A stretch of DNA of 64,000 bases from Romboutsia_E sp900604535 (GTDB taxonomy: Bacteria; Bacillota; Clostridia; Peptostreptococcales; Peptostreptococcaceae), in the NCBI RefSeq assembly GCF_900604535.1, contig NZ_UWOT01000002.1:310001-374000 (forward strand), in the 5' to 3' direction. A program made the position numbers and the translations under genes. Under the pieces are notes generated by a model. That model saw only the letters and a list, made by a program, of their open reading frames with translations, did no database searches and was not told where the DNA came from. This document shows positions 1 through 8,275 of the stretch, one piece after another. Position 1 is the stretch's first letter. Each line of letters starts with the position of its first letter.

Positions 1-2
1 AT

Positions 3-1085
3 CTTATAAGTTCTCAACTTAAAGTATTTACAGGTAAAATAGGTGAAGTTATAGGTATTTTACAACCATTTATTATAGGATTTGTAATTGCCTACTTATT
101 AAATTTTATATTAAAATTTTATGAAGAAAAGATAGAAAACATTGATGGATTTAAAAGTATGAGTAAGAAAGTTAGAAGAAGTACTTGTTTACTTTTAACT
201 TATATAACTGCTTTTTTAATTATATACTTATTTATGAACTTCGTTGTACCTCAGGTAATAGAAAGTATAGTTGGATTAGTTAATAATATACCATCATATT
301 TAAATAATCTTACAGTATTACTTGAAGATATAATGAAAAATTTAAACTTAGAGCCTAAGTACTTTGATATTGCAAATGAAAAATTAACTGAAATTGTTAA
401 CTATATAATACAATTTGCAACAGATTTATTACCTATATTAGGAAATTGGGTTGTTAATATAGCATCAAGTATTTGGAATATAATACTAGGATTAATAGTA
501 TCATCTTACTTATTAATAGATAAAGAAAGATTCTATGGAGTAGGAAAGAAAATAGTATATGCTATATCTTCAGAAAGGGTAGCTAATAGAGTTTTTGAAT
601 TGGTAAGTAGAAGTAATTATACCTTTGGTAGGTTTTTAAGTGGAAAAATAATAGATTCAGCTATAATAGGAGTTTTAACATTTATTGTGTTAAATATCTT
701 TAAAATGCCTTATTCAACATTAATATCAGTTATAATAGGTATAACTAATATAATACCATTTTTTGGACCATTCTTTGGTGCAATACCATCAGCTATAATA
801 ATACTATTTGTTTCACCTATAAAGGCTGTATGGTTTTTATTAATAATATTAGTAATACAGCAAATAGATGGGAATATAATAGGTCCTAAAATATTAGGAG
901 ATTCAATTGGAATATCTGCATTCTGGATATTATTTGCATTATTAGTAGCAGGTAAGTTCTTTGGAATTGTAGGTATGGTAATAGGAGTACCTTTATTTGC
1001 TATAATTTATTCTATAATAAAAGAAGTTATAGAAGGCAAATTAAGACGTAAAGGATTACCAGAGGATACAGAAGAATATATGTAA
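3..1085 (+). CDS. AI-2E family transporter (5' end outside window)
   Basis: The reading frame is open from the first complete codon of the window, so the gene starts upstream; an internal ATG at 159 is not its start. What remains is about 360 residues of very hydrophobic protein with several membrane segments and a C-terminal block containing PFFGPFFGAIPSA and GPKILGDSIGISAFW, which is the conserved end of the AI-2E/PerM permease family (PF01594). Members are inner-membrane proteins reported to export small solutes such as AI-2 or to exchange Na+/H+; the substrate cannot be told from sequence. The gene ends in a charged tail and is followed by a hairpin terminator. Family call firm, substrate unknown. 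Confidence 0.85.
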   Translation, partial: LISSQLKVFTGKIGEVIGILQPFIIGFVIAYLLNFILKFYEEKIENIDGFKSMSKKVRRSTCLLLTYITAFLIIYLFMNFVVPQVIESIVGLVNNIPSYLNNLTVLLEDIMKNLNLEPKYFDIANEKLTEIVNYIIQFATDLLPILGNWVVNIASSIWNIILGLIVSSYLLIDKERFYGVGKKIVYAISSERVANRVFELVSRSNYTFGRFLSGKIIDSAIIGVLTFIVLNIFKMPYSTLISVIIGITNIIPFFGPFFGAIPSAIIILFVSPIKAVWFLLIILVIQQIDGNIIGPKILGDSIGISAFWILFALLVAGKFFGIVGMVIGVPLFAIIYSIIKEVIEGKLRRKGLPEDTEEYM

Positions 1086-1091
1086 ACAGAA

Positions 1092-1146
1092 AAGATTGTC
1101 TCAAAGTAACTATTAAAATGTTAAAAATTGAGGCAATCTATTTTTA
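1092..1146 (+). terminator. Intrinsic terminator after the AI-2E transporter
   Basis: The segments agattgtctca and tgaggcaatct pair (one G-U) around a loop of about 19 nt and are followed by a T-rich stretch. It lies directly after the permease stop and before the next ribosome site. Confidence 0.7.
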
Positions 1147-1165
1147 ATTAAGAGGAGGAATAAAA

Positions 1166-1855
1166 GTGAAGATAACATACATTCATCATAGTTGCTTTAG
1201 TGTAGAATTAGATAAAGTTACATTACTATTTGATTATTTTAAAGGGGATTTACCTAAATTTGATAAAGATAAAAAATTATACGTATTTTCAAGTCATCAG
1301 CATCATGATCACTTTAATTCAATTATATTCGATTTAGAAAAAGAGTATAAAAATATTAAATATATTCTTTCTAATGATATAAACTGTAGAAAATCAGAAA
1401 ACACAGTTTTTGTAGGTCCAAATGAAGATATAGAAGTAGATAGATTAAGAATAAGAACATTAGAGTCTACAGATTTAGGAGTTGCATTTATTATTACGTT
1501 AGATGGAAAAACTCTATATCATGCGGGTGACTTAAATTGGTGGCACTGGGAAGGGGAAAATACTGATGCTCAAAATAAGGATGCAGGAGATAGGTTCAAA
1601 CATGAAATGAAAAAATTAAAGGATAAAAAAGTAGATGTTGCATTTTTACCTCTTGATTCTAGACAAGGAGAGCAATTCTATTTAGGATTTAATGAATTTA
1701 TGAATATGACGGATACTAAATATGCTTTTCCAATGCATTTTTGGAGAACATATAGCATTATAGATAAGTTAAAAGAAATGGATATGGCAAGTTCATATAA
1801 AGATAGAGTTGTTAAAATAAATAAAGAAAATGAAGTATTTGAAATAGAACTATAG
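1166..1855 (+). CDS. MBL-fold metal-dependent hydrolase
   Basis: A 229-residue protein of the metallo-beta-lactamase fold, UlaG/YtnP-like class. The metal-binding motif appears as SSHQHHDHF near residue 45, followed by an internal HAGDLNWWHWEG that supplies further His/Asp ligands and a late MHFW histidine. The start is GTG, chosen because AGAGGAGG sits 8-10 nt upstream and the protein begins at the first strand of the fold (MKITYIHHSCF). The substrate cannot be deduced; relatives include lactonases and nucleases. It stands alone between terminators, so its context says little. Confidence 0.8.
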   Translation: MKITYIHHSCFSVELDKVTLLFDYFKGDLPKFDKDKKLYVFSSHQHHDHFNSIIFDLEKEYKNIKYILSNDINCRKSENTVFVGPNEDIEVDRLRIRTLESTDLGVAFIITLDGKTLYHAGDLNWWHWEGENTDAQNKDAGDRFKHEMKKLKDKKVDVAFLPLDSRQGEQFYLGFNEFMNMTDTKYAFPMHFWRTYSIIDKLKEMDMASSYKDRVVKINKENEVFEIEL

Positions 1856-1919
1856 CATAACTTAGAAGTTATAATAATAGAATCTCTATAGAAAGCAAAT
1901 ATTTATATGGAGGGCTATT

Positions 1920-2987
1920 ATGAAAAAAAGGATTATTTATATTTTTACTACTATTGTAATTCTTATGTTTAGTATTGTTGCTTTTGCAGAAGATACAACT
2001 ACATCATCAAATTTATTTTCATGTGATAGTAACATAGCTGTAAATAAAGATGTAGATGGTGATGTTTATACATTTGGAAATAGTATAAGTATAGGCAATA
2101 TTATAGGCGGAGATATTATAAGTGCAGGTAGAGACATTAATATACAATCAAGTGAAGTAAAAGGAAATATAAGAACTGCAAGTCAGACAGTAAATATAGA
2201 TGTAGGTAGAACTAAAAATATAACTGTAGCAGGTGAAAGTATTAATATAGGGGATAAGACTAATGCCAATGCAATATATTTAGCAGCAAGTGATATAAGT
2301 TTTAAAGGTGAAACTAATGACTTTTATGCAAGTGCACAAACTATAGTAATAGATGGTACTGTGAATGGAAATTTAAATGTGGATTGTGAAAATATAACTT
2401 TTACAGAAAATGCAGTGGTTAAAGGTAATATTAAGGTTAAATCATCTAATGAACCAAATTTAAATTCAAAAATGTCTATGTCAGATATAGACTATGAAAA
2501 AATTACAACTAATAATGAAGAAGAAGGTATATTTACTAAATCAAATATAGTAGATTTTTTGATAAGCTTAGTTGCAGCTATAATAACTGGATTAATTTTA
2601 TATGTATTACTTAATAAGTCATTGTTTGGATTTGATAGAAAATTAAGTAAATCTTATAAATATTTATTAATAGGATTAGCTGTACTTATTATAATGCCAA
2701 TACTATCATTACTTCTTATTATTAGCGTTATATGTGTACCCGTTGGTATAATAATCTTAATTTTATATGGAATAATAATATACTTATGCCCAGTTATTTT
2801 AGGTATAATTTTAGGCCAATTAATTTTATCAAAACAAAATCCAATACTTCAAGTTTTATTAGGTATATTAATAATTAAAGTTTTATTACTAATACCGTAT
2901 ATAAGCTTTATTATATGGTTTTTAAGTGTATTATTTATATTAGGTTTAATTACTATGAAGCTATATAGCTATATATGTAAAAAATAA
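1920..2987 (+). CDS. Exported polymer-forming (bactofilin-like) membrane protein
   Basis: 355 residues. A signal peptide (first ~24 residues, ending VAFAED) is followed by ~150 residues of short repeating beta-strand units rich in Gly, Asn, Ile and Ser (GDIISAGRDINIQSSEVKGNI and similar), the pattern of a right-handed beta-helix as in bactofilin/polymer-forming cytoskeletal proteins. The last ~140 residues form about four closely packed membrane helices. The whole resembles a family of clostridial proteins that display a beta-helical sheet outside the membrane. No catalytic motif is seen. The ribosome site is ATGGAGG and the gene ends in a perfect terminator hairpin that overlaps the stop codon. 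Confidence 0.6.
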   Translation: MKKRIIYIFTTIVILMFSIVAFAEDTTTSSNLFSCDSNIAVNKDVDGDVYTFGNSISIGNIIGGDIISAGRDINIQSSEVKGNIRTASQTVNIDVGRTKNITVAGESINIGDKTNANAIYLAASDISFKGETNDFYASAQTIVIDGTVNGNLNVDCENITFTENAVVKGNIKVKSSNEPNLNSKMSMSDIDYEKITTNNEEEGIFTKSNIVDFLISLVAAIITGLILYVLLNKSLFGFDRKLSKSYKYLLIGLAVLIIMPILSLLLIISVICVPVGIIILILYGIIIYLCPVILGIILGQLILSKQNPILQVLLGILIIKVLLLIPYISFIIWFLSVLFILGLITMKLYSYICKK

Positions 2988-3012
2988 AATAGCAACATTT
3001 AGTTGCTATTTT
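2986..3012 (+). terminator. Intrinsic terminator
   Basis: A perfect 11-bp stem (aaaatagcaac / gttgctatttt) with a 5-nt loop; the stem starts on the stop codon of the preceding gene. Confidence 0.8.
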
Positions 3013-3028
3013 ATAAAGGAGGTCTTTA

Positions 3029-3070
3029 ATGAACTGGGATCAGCTGTTGAGAATACATGCTAAGTATTAA
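3029..3070 (+). CDS. 13-codon leader ORF or gene remnant
   Basis: An ATG preceded at good spacing by AAAGGAGG opens a 13-codon frame, MNWDQLLRIHAKY, that ends in TAA. It precedes a 140-nt untranslated stretch with paired segments and the K+-channel-like gene. Two readings are possible: a regulatory leader peptide for the downstream gene, or the decayed 5' end of a lost gene, since MNW-[DE]-x-LL openings occur in dGTPase-like proteins. Only the ribosome site and the short frame are seen directly; function is inference. Confidence 0.35.
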   Translation: MNWDQLLRIHAKY

Positions 3071-3084
3071 AGAGCTTTAATAGG

Positions 3085-3205
3085 CTATATCAGTATTATG
3101 TGTAAAAAGAGATTTACTATTCTAATATATAAGGATATACAACAATGAATAAATATTTTAATAACCTCCAAACTAATTACTGATATAGTAAGTTGTCTGG
3201 AGGTT
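3085..3205 (+). promoter_or_regulatory. Structured leader with two competing pairings ahead of the channel gene
   Basis: Bases 3163-3170 (aacctcca) pair with 3198-3205 (tggaggtt), followed by six T's, giving a terminator-like hairpin whose 3' arm contains the GGAGG (3199-3203) of the next gene. The inner arms aact (3171-3174) and agtt (3191-3194) extend it past a small bulge. Separately, ctatatcagta at 3085-3095 is perfectly complementary to tactgatatag at 3178-3188, inside the hairpin loop. The layout suggests a conditional terminator or ribosome-site switch. It does not match the c-di-AMP (ydaO) or any other riboswitch consensus I know. Confidence 0.5.
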
Positions 3206-3211
3206 TTTTGT

Positions 3212-4273
3212 GTGAATGAATGTAAGTGGACATCTGTTCATAATCAAGGATTAAAATGTTGTAGAAAAGCAGATGCATCTGGATATTGTATATTTCATAA
3301 AGAAAATAAAAATAGAGAGGAAAATTCATTATTTATATATTTGATAATGAAAGAAAAGATAAGTGACTTTAGAGGATTTGTATTTGAAGATGATTTTATT
3401 ATAAGAGACGTAATTAAATATGATTATTTAAAACTAAACTTTGACGAAGCAATATTTAAGAAAAAGGTATTTTTAAATAAGTATAATTTTAAAAAAAACC
3501 TTACTTTAAATTATACTGATTTTAGAGGGTATACAACTTTTGAAAGTTCAATTTTCCAAGAAAATTTAGAACTTAATAAAACTAAGTTTAATAAAAAATA
3601 CATAGCCAATAAAGCCTTTGAAAAGGTACATTTTAACGGACAAGCATTTGTAATAACAAGTGTAAAAAACTTACCTCGATTAGAAGGTATAATTTTTAGT
3701 CCATGTACAAAATTAGTATTAAGGTATGTTAAATATTCAAAAGCACATGCTTTATATGGAAAAATAAATTATAGAATAGCTAGAACGCAAGCTAATATAA
3801 TTGGTGATAATGAAAGAATAGGATACTATTATTATAATGAAAGAAATTATGCCAGTAAAATAATGAAAAGCAGTGACTATCCTAAGTATAGTGAATATTT
3901 AAATGAAAAATTTTTTGATAATTTATCTAAATATACAATAGGATATGGAGAAAAACCACGGAGGCTATTAGTAACCACTGTAATTGTAATTAGCATGTTT
4001 ACTTTTTTATATATGTTTTGTGGGGTTAAAAACTCTAAGGGGATATTTATAGGTATAGACTTAAATAATATAAAAAACTATTCAATAAAAGACGTGTTGG
4101 ATATATATTTAGATTTATGGTATTTTAGCACGGTAACATTTACCACATTAGGTTATGGAGATTTAACAGTTAGTACATTCTTTGGAAAAATACTAGTCTG
4201 TATAGAAGCTTTTGCAGGTGTAACAATAGGTTCTACATGGGCATCATTGGTAATAAAAAGGATGATAAGGTAA
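3212..4273 (+). CDS. Ion-channel protein with pentapeptide-like N-terminal region
   Basis: 353 residues, GTG start placed 8 nt after GGAGG. Residues 1-30 hold a Cys/His cluster (C4, C16, C17, C26, H29) that looks like a small metal-binding knuckle. Residues ~50-140 have loosely repeating segments (FRGFVFED, NFDEAIFKKK, DFRGYTTFESSIF) of the pentapeptide-repeat kind. The C-terminal third is a two-helix pore module: a membrane helix, a pore loop with the K+ selectivity motif TLGYGD (about 312-317), and a second helix ending the protein. It is therefore most likely a K+-selective channel (Ion_trans_2). There is no RCK/TrkA domain, so gating would depend on the N-terminal part. Expression may be controlled by the structured leader just upstream. 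Confidence 0.75.
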   Translation: MNECKWTSVHNQGLKCCRKADASGYCIFHKENKNREENSLFIYLIMKEKISDFRGFVFEDDFIIRDVIKYDYLKLNFDEAIFKKKVFLNKYNFKKNLTLNYTDFRGYTTFESSIFQENLELNKTKFNKKYIANKAFEKVHFNGQAFVITSVKNLPRLEGIIFSPCTKLVLRYVKYSKAHALYGKINYRIARTQANIIGDNERIGYYYYNERNYASKIMKSSDYPKYSEYLNEKFFDNLSKYTIGYGEKPRRLLVTTVIVISMFTFLYMFCGVKNSKGIFIGIDLNNIKNYSIKDVLDIYLDLWYFSTVTFTTLGYGDLTVSTFFGKILVCIEAFAGVTIGSTWASLVIKRMIR

Positions 4274-4355
4274 GTTAGTAAATAATTACTGATATAAATT
4301 TTACTTATAAGGCAAAAAATAAGATAGACTTATTAAATCTGAGAAGGTGAGATCT

Positions 4356-5537
4356 TTGAAAAAGGGAGCACAAAAATTACTAATACTTATAATCATCTTG
4401 ACATTTGTAACTCCTACAAACGTTTATGCTTTAGATAAGATAGATAAGTATTCAAAATCATCAATCTTAATAGACCAAGATACAGGCAGAGTTTTATATG
4501 AAAAAGAACCTGATGCAAAAAGACCTTTAGCTAGTTTAAGTAAAATGATGACTTTTTTAATTGCAATAGAGGCTATAGAAAATAAAGAAGTAAATGCAAA
4601 TGATATAGTCAAAATTGATAAAAATATAGCTAAAGTAAGAGGCTCAAGCTATCACTTAAAAGAAGGAGAAGAAGTTCCTTTAATTGAGCTTATGAAAGGT
4701 CTTATGATAGTATCTGGTAATGATGCATCTATTGGTATAGCAAGACACATTTGTAAAGATGAAAAAGCATTCGTTCAAAGAATGAACAAAAGAGCAAAAG
4801 AACTTGGCATGGTAAATACTTACTTTGTAAATCCTAATGGACTACCTATATATAGTTTGAGTGATCCAAAAGCTCAACCAATGCAAAATATATCAACAGC
4901 AAGAGATATATCAATTTTAGCAAAATATATGTTTGATCATTATGAAAAACAAGTAACATCAATTACTGATATGTCAACTTACTCAAATCCTAAAAGAGGA
5001 TTTGTAAAAAATAACACAAATGCATTACTTAGAATAATACCTGAAGTAGATGGAATAAAAACTGGGTATACAGGAAATGCTGGATATTGTTTAGCATTTT
5101 CAATGAAAATAAATAAAAATGAAGATAATGAAAGAGACAGAAGAGTTATAGGTGTAGTTCTTGGTGCTAATCATAAAGACAAAAGAATTTCAGCTGCAAT
5201 ATCAATGTTAGATTATGCTAAGAATGATTTTAAAAGTGAAACTTTACTACAAAAAGGAACTTTAATTGGGAAAAGATATATAAAGAAAATAAATGACCTT
5301 GAAGTAACTTTAGTAGCAGAAGATGAAGTATATGCAGTAATAAACAAAGAAGAAAATTTAAAATCTCAAGTTACATTTAAAGAAATAACTTATCCTATTA
5401 AAAAAGGTGATGTGCTAGGTGTAATAAAATACTACACAAATAATGGAGACATATTAGGTAGTGTAAATATAGTTAGTGCAAATGATGTAGATAATGTATC
5501 TTTCATCAATAAAATTAAAATATTATTCTTTGAGTAA
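4356..5537 (+). CDS. D-alanyl-D-alanine carboxypeptidase (PBP5/DacF family)
   Basis: A serine peptidase that trims the terminal D-Ala from peptidoglycan stem peptides outside the cell. It has a signal peptide (MKKGAQKLLILIIILTFVTP, then NVYA), the active-site SLSK tetrad at about S60-K63, SGN at about 120-122 and KTG at about 235-237, then a C-terminal PBP5-like beta domain. The TTG at 4356 is preferred over the in-frame GTG at 4347 because AAGGTGA lies at proper distance only from the TTG. Length (~393 residues) is usual for the DacF/DacB group. Which paralog it is (vegetative or sporulation) cannot be decided here. Confidence 0.88.
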   Translation: MKKGAQKLLILIIILTFVTPTNVYALDKIDKYSKSSILIDQDTGRVLYEKEPDAKRPLASLSKMMTFLIAIEAIENKEVNANDIVKIDKNIAKVRGSSYHLKEGEEVPLIELMKGLMIVSGNDASIGIARHICKDEKAFVQRMNKRAKELGMVNTYFVNPNGLPIYSLSDPKAQPMQNISTARDISILAKYMFDHYEKQVTSITDMSTYSNPKRGFVKNNTNALLRIIPEVDGIKTGYTGNAGYCLAFSMKINKNEDNERDRRVIGVVLGANHKDKRISAAISMLDYAKNDFKSETLLQKGTLIGKRYIKKINDLEVTLVAEDEVYAVINKEENLKSQVTFKEITYPIKKGDVLGVIKYYTNNGDILGSVNIVSANDVDNVSFINKIKILFFE

Positions 5538-5597
5538 ATAAATACAAATTTGGATATAATTCAAAGGATAAATACAAAAATATATGATAATAAAATG

Positions 5598-5626
5598 TTG
5601 TATTTTATAAAACCCTATGTTATACT
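5598..5626 (+). promoter_or_regulatory. Vegetative promoter of the rpsB operon
   Basis: TTGTAT (5598-5603) and TATACT (5621-5626) are separated by 17 bp, a good housekeeping sigma promoter, with transcription expected to begin near 5633. Confidence 0.7.
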
Positions 5627-5632
5627 ACTAGA

Positions 5633-5748
5633 GGTGAAAAAATAAAATATAATTAATCACACACGGTGATGGGATCCTTAAAAGGTGCCCAATGAGGTTT
5701 TTTAGGGAGTTGATCACACCGGAGGTATAAAACCAAGGAGGTAAAGCA
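5633..5748 (+). ncRNA. Ribosomal protein S2-type mRNA leader
   Basis: The ~115-nt untranslated leader of rpsB folds: cggtg (5664-5668) pairs with caccg (5717-5721) and encloses a hairpin in which ggg and cctt (5671-5679) pair with aagg and ccc (5682-5690). A GGAGG next to the outer stem is followed by the true ribosome site AAGGAGG seven bases before the ATG. S2 leaders that let excess S2 repress its own mRNA have been described in Firmicutes; that this RNA does so is inferred from position and folding. Confidence 0.5.
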
Positions 5749-6471
5749 ATGTCAGTAATATCAATGAAACAATTATTAGAAGCTGGTGTTCACTTCGGAC
5801 ATCAAACTAGAAGATGGAACCCTAAAATGGCTAAATTCATCTTCACAGAAAGAAACGGAATCTATATAATAGATTTACAAAAAACAGTTAAGAAAGTAGA
5901 AGAAGCTTACAGATTCACTAAAGAAATAGCTGAAACTGGAAAGCCAATCTTATTCGTAGGAACTAAGAAGCAAGCTCAAGAAGCTATAAAAGAAGAAGCT
6001 GAAAGATGTGGAATGTTCTACGTTAACGAAAGATGGTTAGGTGGAATGTTAACAAACCACAAAACTATACAAACTAGAATAAACAAATTAAGAGAATTAG
6101 AAAGAATGGAAAACGAAGGTGTATTCAACGTTCTTCCTAAGAAAGAAGTTATAAAATTAAGAGCTGAAAAAGAAAAATTAGAAAAATATTTAAATGGTAT
6201 AAAAGATATGCCTGAATTACCAGGAGCTATATTCGTAGTAGACCCAAGAAAAGAAAATATAGCTATACAAGAAGCTCATAGATTAGGAATCCCAGTAATA
6301 GGTATAGTAGATACTAACTGTGATCCAGATGAATTAGATTACGCAATACCAGGAAATGACGATGCTATAAGAGCTGTTAAGTTAATAACTGGAGCTATGG
6401 CTACTGCTATAATAGAAGGTAGACAAGCAATAGCTGACGAAGCTGAAGAAGTATCTGAAGATCAAGAATAA
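5749..6471 (+). CDS. rpsB: 30S ribosomal protein S2
   Basis: 240 residues with the S2 signatures FGHQTRRWNPKM near the N-terminus, NERWLGGMLTN in the middle and a late IPVIGIVDTNCDP/IPGNDDAIRAV. S2 joins the small subunit late and is needed for mRNA binding together with S1. Its partner gene tsf (EF-Ts) follows, as in nearly all bacteria. Codon choice is visibly more optimised (TTC, AAC, GGA) than in neighbouring accessory genes, as expected for a highly expressed protein. Start ATG follows AAGGAGG at 7 nt. Confidence 0.98.
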   Translation: MSVISMKQLLEAGVHFGHQTRRWNPKMAKFIFTERNGIYIIDLQKTVKKVEEAYRFTKEIAETGKPILFVGTKKQAQEAIKEEAERCGMFYVNERWLGGMLTNHKTIQTRINKLRELERMENEGVFNVLPKKEVIKLRAEKEKLEKYLNGIKDMPELPGAIFVVDPRKENIAIQEAHRLGIPVIGIVDTNCDPDELDYAIPGNDDAIRAVKLITGAMATAIIEGRQAIADEAEEVSEDQE

Positions 6472-6481
6472 TTAAAAACTA

Positions 6482-6508
6482 AATGGTAAGGGTCATTCCC
6501 TTACCATT
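6482..6508 (+). promoter_or_regulatory. Intercistronic hairpin between rpsB and tsf
   Basis: A perfect 11-bp stem (aatggtaaggg / cccttaccatt) with a 5-nt loop, followed by TAATAATATATAGG rather than a T-run. This looks like a partial attenuator or RNA-processing/stability element separating S2 from EF-Ts output rather than a full terminator. Confidence 0.6.
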
Positions 6509-6532
6509 AATAATATATAGGAGGAATTTAAA

Positions 6533-7441
6533 ATGGCTATAACTGCACAAATGGTTAAAGAGTTAAGAGAAAACACTGGCGCTGGAATGATGGACTGTAA
6601 AAAAGCTTTACAAGAAGCTGAAGGAAACATGGAAAGAGCTGTTGATATATTAAGAGAAAAAGGTTTATCTAAAGCTGCTAAGAAAGCAGATAGAGTTGCT
6701 GCTGAAGGTTTAGTTGCAATAGAAATGAACGCTGACAATACTGCTGCTGTAGTAGTAGAAGTAAACTCAGAAACAGACTTCGTTGCTAAAAACGAAGATT
6801 TCAAAGTATTCGTTAAGGATGCTGCTGAAATGGCTTTAGCTTCAGAAGCTAAAGATGTTGCTGCTTTATTAGCAGAAACTCACAAAGAAGGTAAAGCATT
6901 ACAAGATGTTTTAAATGATAGAGTTGCTAAAATAGGTGAAAAATTAGACTTAAGAAGATTTGAAAAAGTAACTACTGAAGGACAAATAGCAGGTTACATA
7001 CATGGTGGAGGAAAGATAGGAGTTCTTGTTGAACTTTTAACTTCTGCTAAGAACGATGAATTAATAGCTATGGGAAGAGATATAGCTATGCAAGTTGCTG
7101 CAATGAATCCAAAATATGTTTCTAGAAACGATGTTGATCCTGAGTACATAGCTCACGAAACAGAAATATTAACTCAACAAGCTTTAAACGAAGGAAAGCC
7201 AGCTAACATAGTTGAAAAAATGATAAAAGGTAGACTTGAAAAGCAATTAAAAGAAGTTTGTCTTTTAGAACAACCTTTCGTTAAAAACGGAGACTTAACA
7301 GTTAAGCAATTAGTTGCTGAAACTGCTAAAAAACTTGGAACTGAAATAGAAGTAGGAAGAGTTGTAAGATTCGAAGTTGGTGAAGGTATAGAAAAGAAAG
7401 AAGAAAACTTTGCAGAAGAAGTTGCTAAGCAACTTAAGTAA
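6533..7441 (+). CDS. tsf: Elongation factor Ts
   Basis: 302 residues. EF-Ts is the nucleotide-exchange factor of EF-Tu in the cytoplasm. The N-terminal UBA-like part reads VKELRENTGAGMMDCKKAL, and the conserved core SETDFVAKN, which contacts the EF-Tu nucleotide pocket, is at about residues 78-86; IHGGGKIGVLVEL marks the second core half. Length matches the family. It is the second gene of the rpsB transcript and ends in a strong terminator. Confidence 0.98.
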   Translation: MAITAQMVKELRENTGAGMMDCKKALQEAEGNMERAVDILREKGLSKAAKKADRVAAEGLVAIEMNADNTAAVVVEVNSETDFVAKNEDFKVFVKDAAEMALASEAKDVAALLAETHKEGKALQDVLNDRVAKIGEKLDLRRFEKVTTEGQIAGYIHGGGKIGVLVELLTSAKNDELIAMGRDIAMQVAAMNPKYVSRNDVDPEYIAHETEILTQQALNEGKPANIVEKMIKGRLEKQLKEVCLLEQPFVKNGDLTVKQLVAETAKKLGTEIEVGRVVRFEVGEGIEKKEENFAEEVAKQLK

Positions 7442-7447
7442 TTAACC

Positions 7448-7477
7448 AAAAGAGAGCACTTACGTGTTCTCTTTTTT
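7448..7477 (+). terminator. Intrinsic terminator after tsf
   Basis: aaaagagagcac pairs with gtgttctctttt (one G-U) around a 4-nt loop, ending in a run of six T's. Confidence 0.85.
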
Positions 7478-7542
7478 AGAAATGTAAGAAAATTTGTAAA
7501 ATACATATAATAAAATAGGAACAATTTAGAGGAGGATTTCTG

Positions 7543-8247
7543 ATGAACAAACCAATGTACAAAAGAGTATTGTTAAAGCTTAGTGGAGAAGCTTTATCAG
7601 GGGCAAAAGGCTTTGGTATTAACAACGAAGTTGTAAATGATATAGCTACTGGAATCAAAAAGTTAAGAGAAATAGATGTAGAAGTAGCTGTAGTTGTAGG
7701 TGGTGGTAACTTCTGGAGAGGAAGAACTTCTGAAGGAATGGACAGAACTACTGCAGACTATATAGGTATGCTTGCAACTGTAATGAACTCTATGGCGCTT
7801 CAAGATGCTCTTGAAAACATAGGTGTTGAAACAAGAGTGCAAACTGCTATAGAAATGAGACAAATAGCAGAACCTTATATAAGAAGAAGAGCCGTGAGAC
7901 ACTTAGAAAAAGATAGAGTTGTTATATTTGGTGCAGGAACAGGAAATCCATATTTCTCAACTGATACAACAGCAGCACTTCGTGCAGCAGAAATGGAAGC
8001 TGAAGTTATATTATTAGCTAAAAATGTAGATGCTGTATATGACAAAGATCCAAAAGTACATTCAGATGCTAAGAAATTTGATGAATTAAGCTATATAGAT
8101 GTTCTTCAAAAAGGATTAAAAGTAATGGATTCAACAGCAACATCTTTATGTATGGACAATGAAATACCTATAAAGGTATTTGAGCTTTCAACAGAGAATA
8201 TATTAAAGGCAGTAATGGGCGAGAAAATAGGTACAATAGTAAAATAA
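7543..8247 (+). CDS. pyrH: UMP kinase
   Basis: 234 residues of the amino-acid-kinase fold. It phosphorylates UMP to UDP with ATP in pyrimidine nucleotide synthesis. Visible motifs are KLSGEALSGAKGFGI at the N-terminus, VVGGGNFWRG for the phosphate loop, GTGNPYFSTDTTAALRAAE for the UMP pocket and AKNVDAVYDKDPK near the ATP site. The order pyrH-frr after rpsB-tsf is highly conserved. The start ATG follows AGAGGAGG. Bacterial UMP kinase is hexameric and allosterically activated by GTP (family knowledge). Confidence 0.97.
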   Translation: MNKPMYKRVLLKLSGEALSGAKGFGINNEVVNDIATGIKKLREIDVEVAVVVGGGNFWRGRTSEGMDRTTADYIGMLATVMNSMALQDALENIGVETRVQTAIEMRQIAEPYIRRRAVRHLEKDRVVIFGAGTGNPYFSTDTTAALRAAEMEAEVILLAKNVDAVYDKDPKVHSDAKKFDELSYIDVLQKGLKVMDSTATSLCMDNEIPIKVFELSTENILKAVMGEKIGTIVK

Positions 8248-8275
8248 TAGATAATACTTTAAGGAGGCAATTAAT

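Noticed and set aside
3013..3211. c-di-AMP (ydaO) or c-di-GMP riboswitch ahead of the K+-channel gene
   Set aside because: The conserved GGGAGCC / GGGGxxCCC-type core of ydaO and the c-di-GMP motifs are absent; only local pairings are present.
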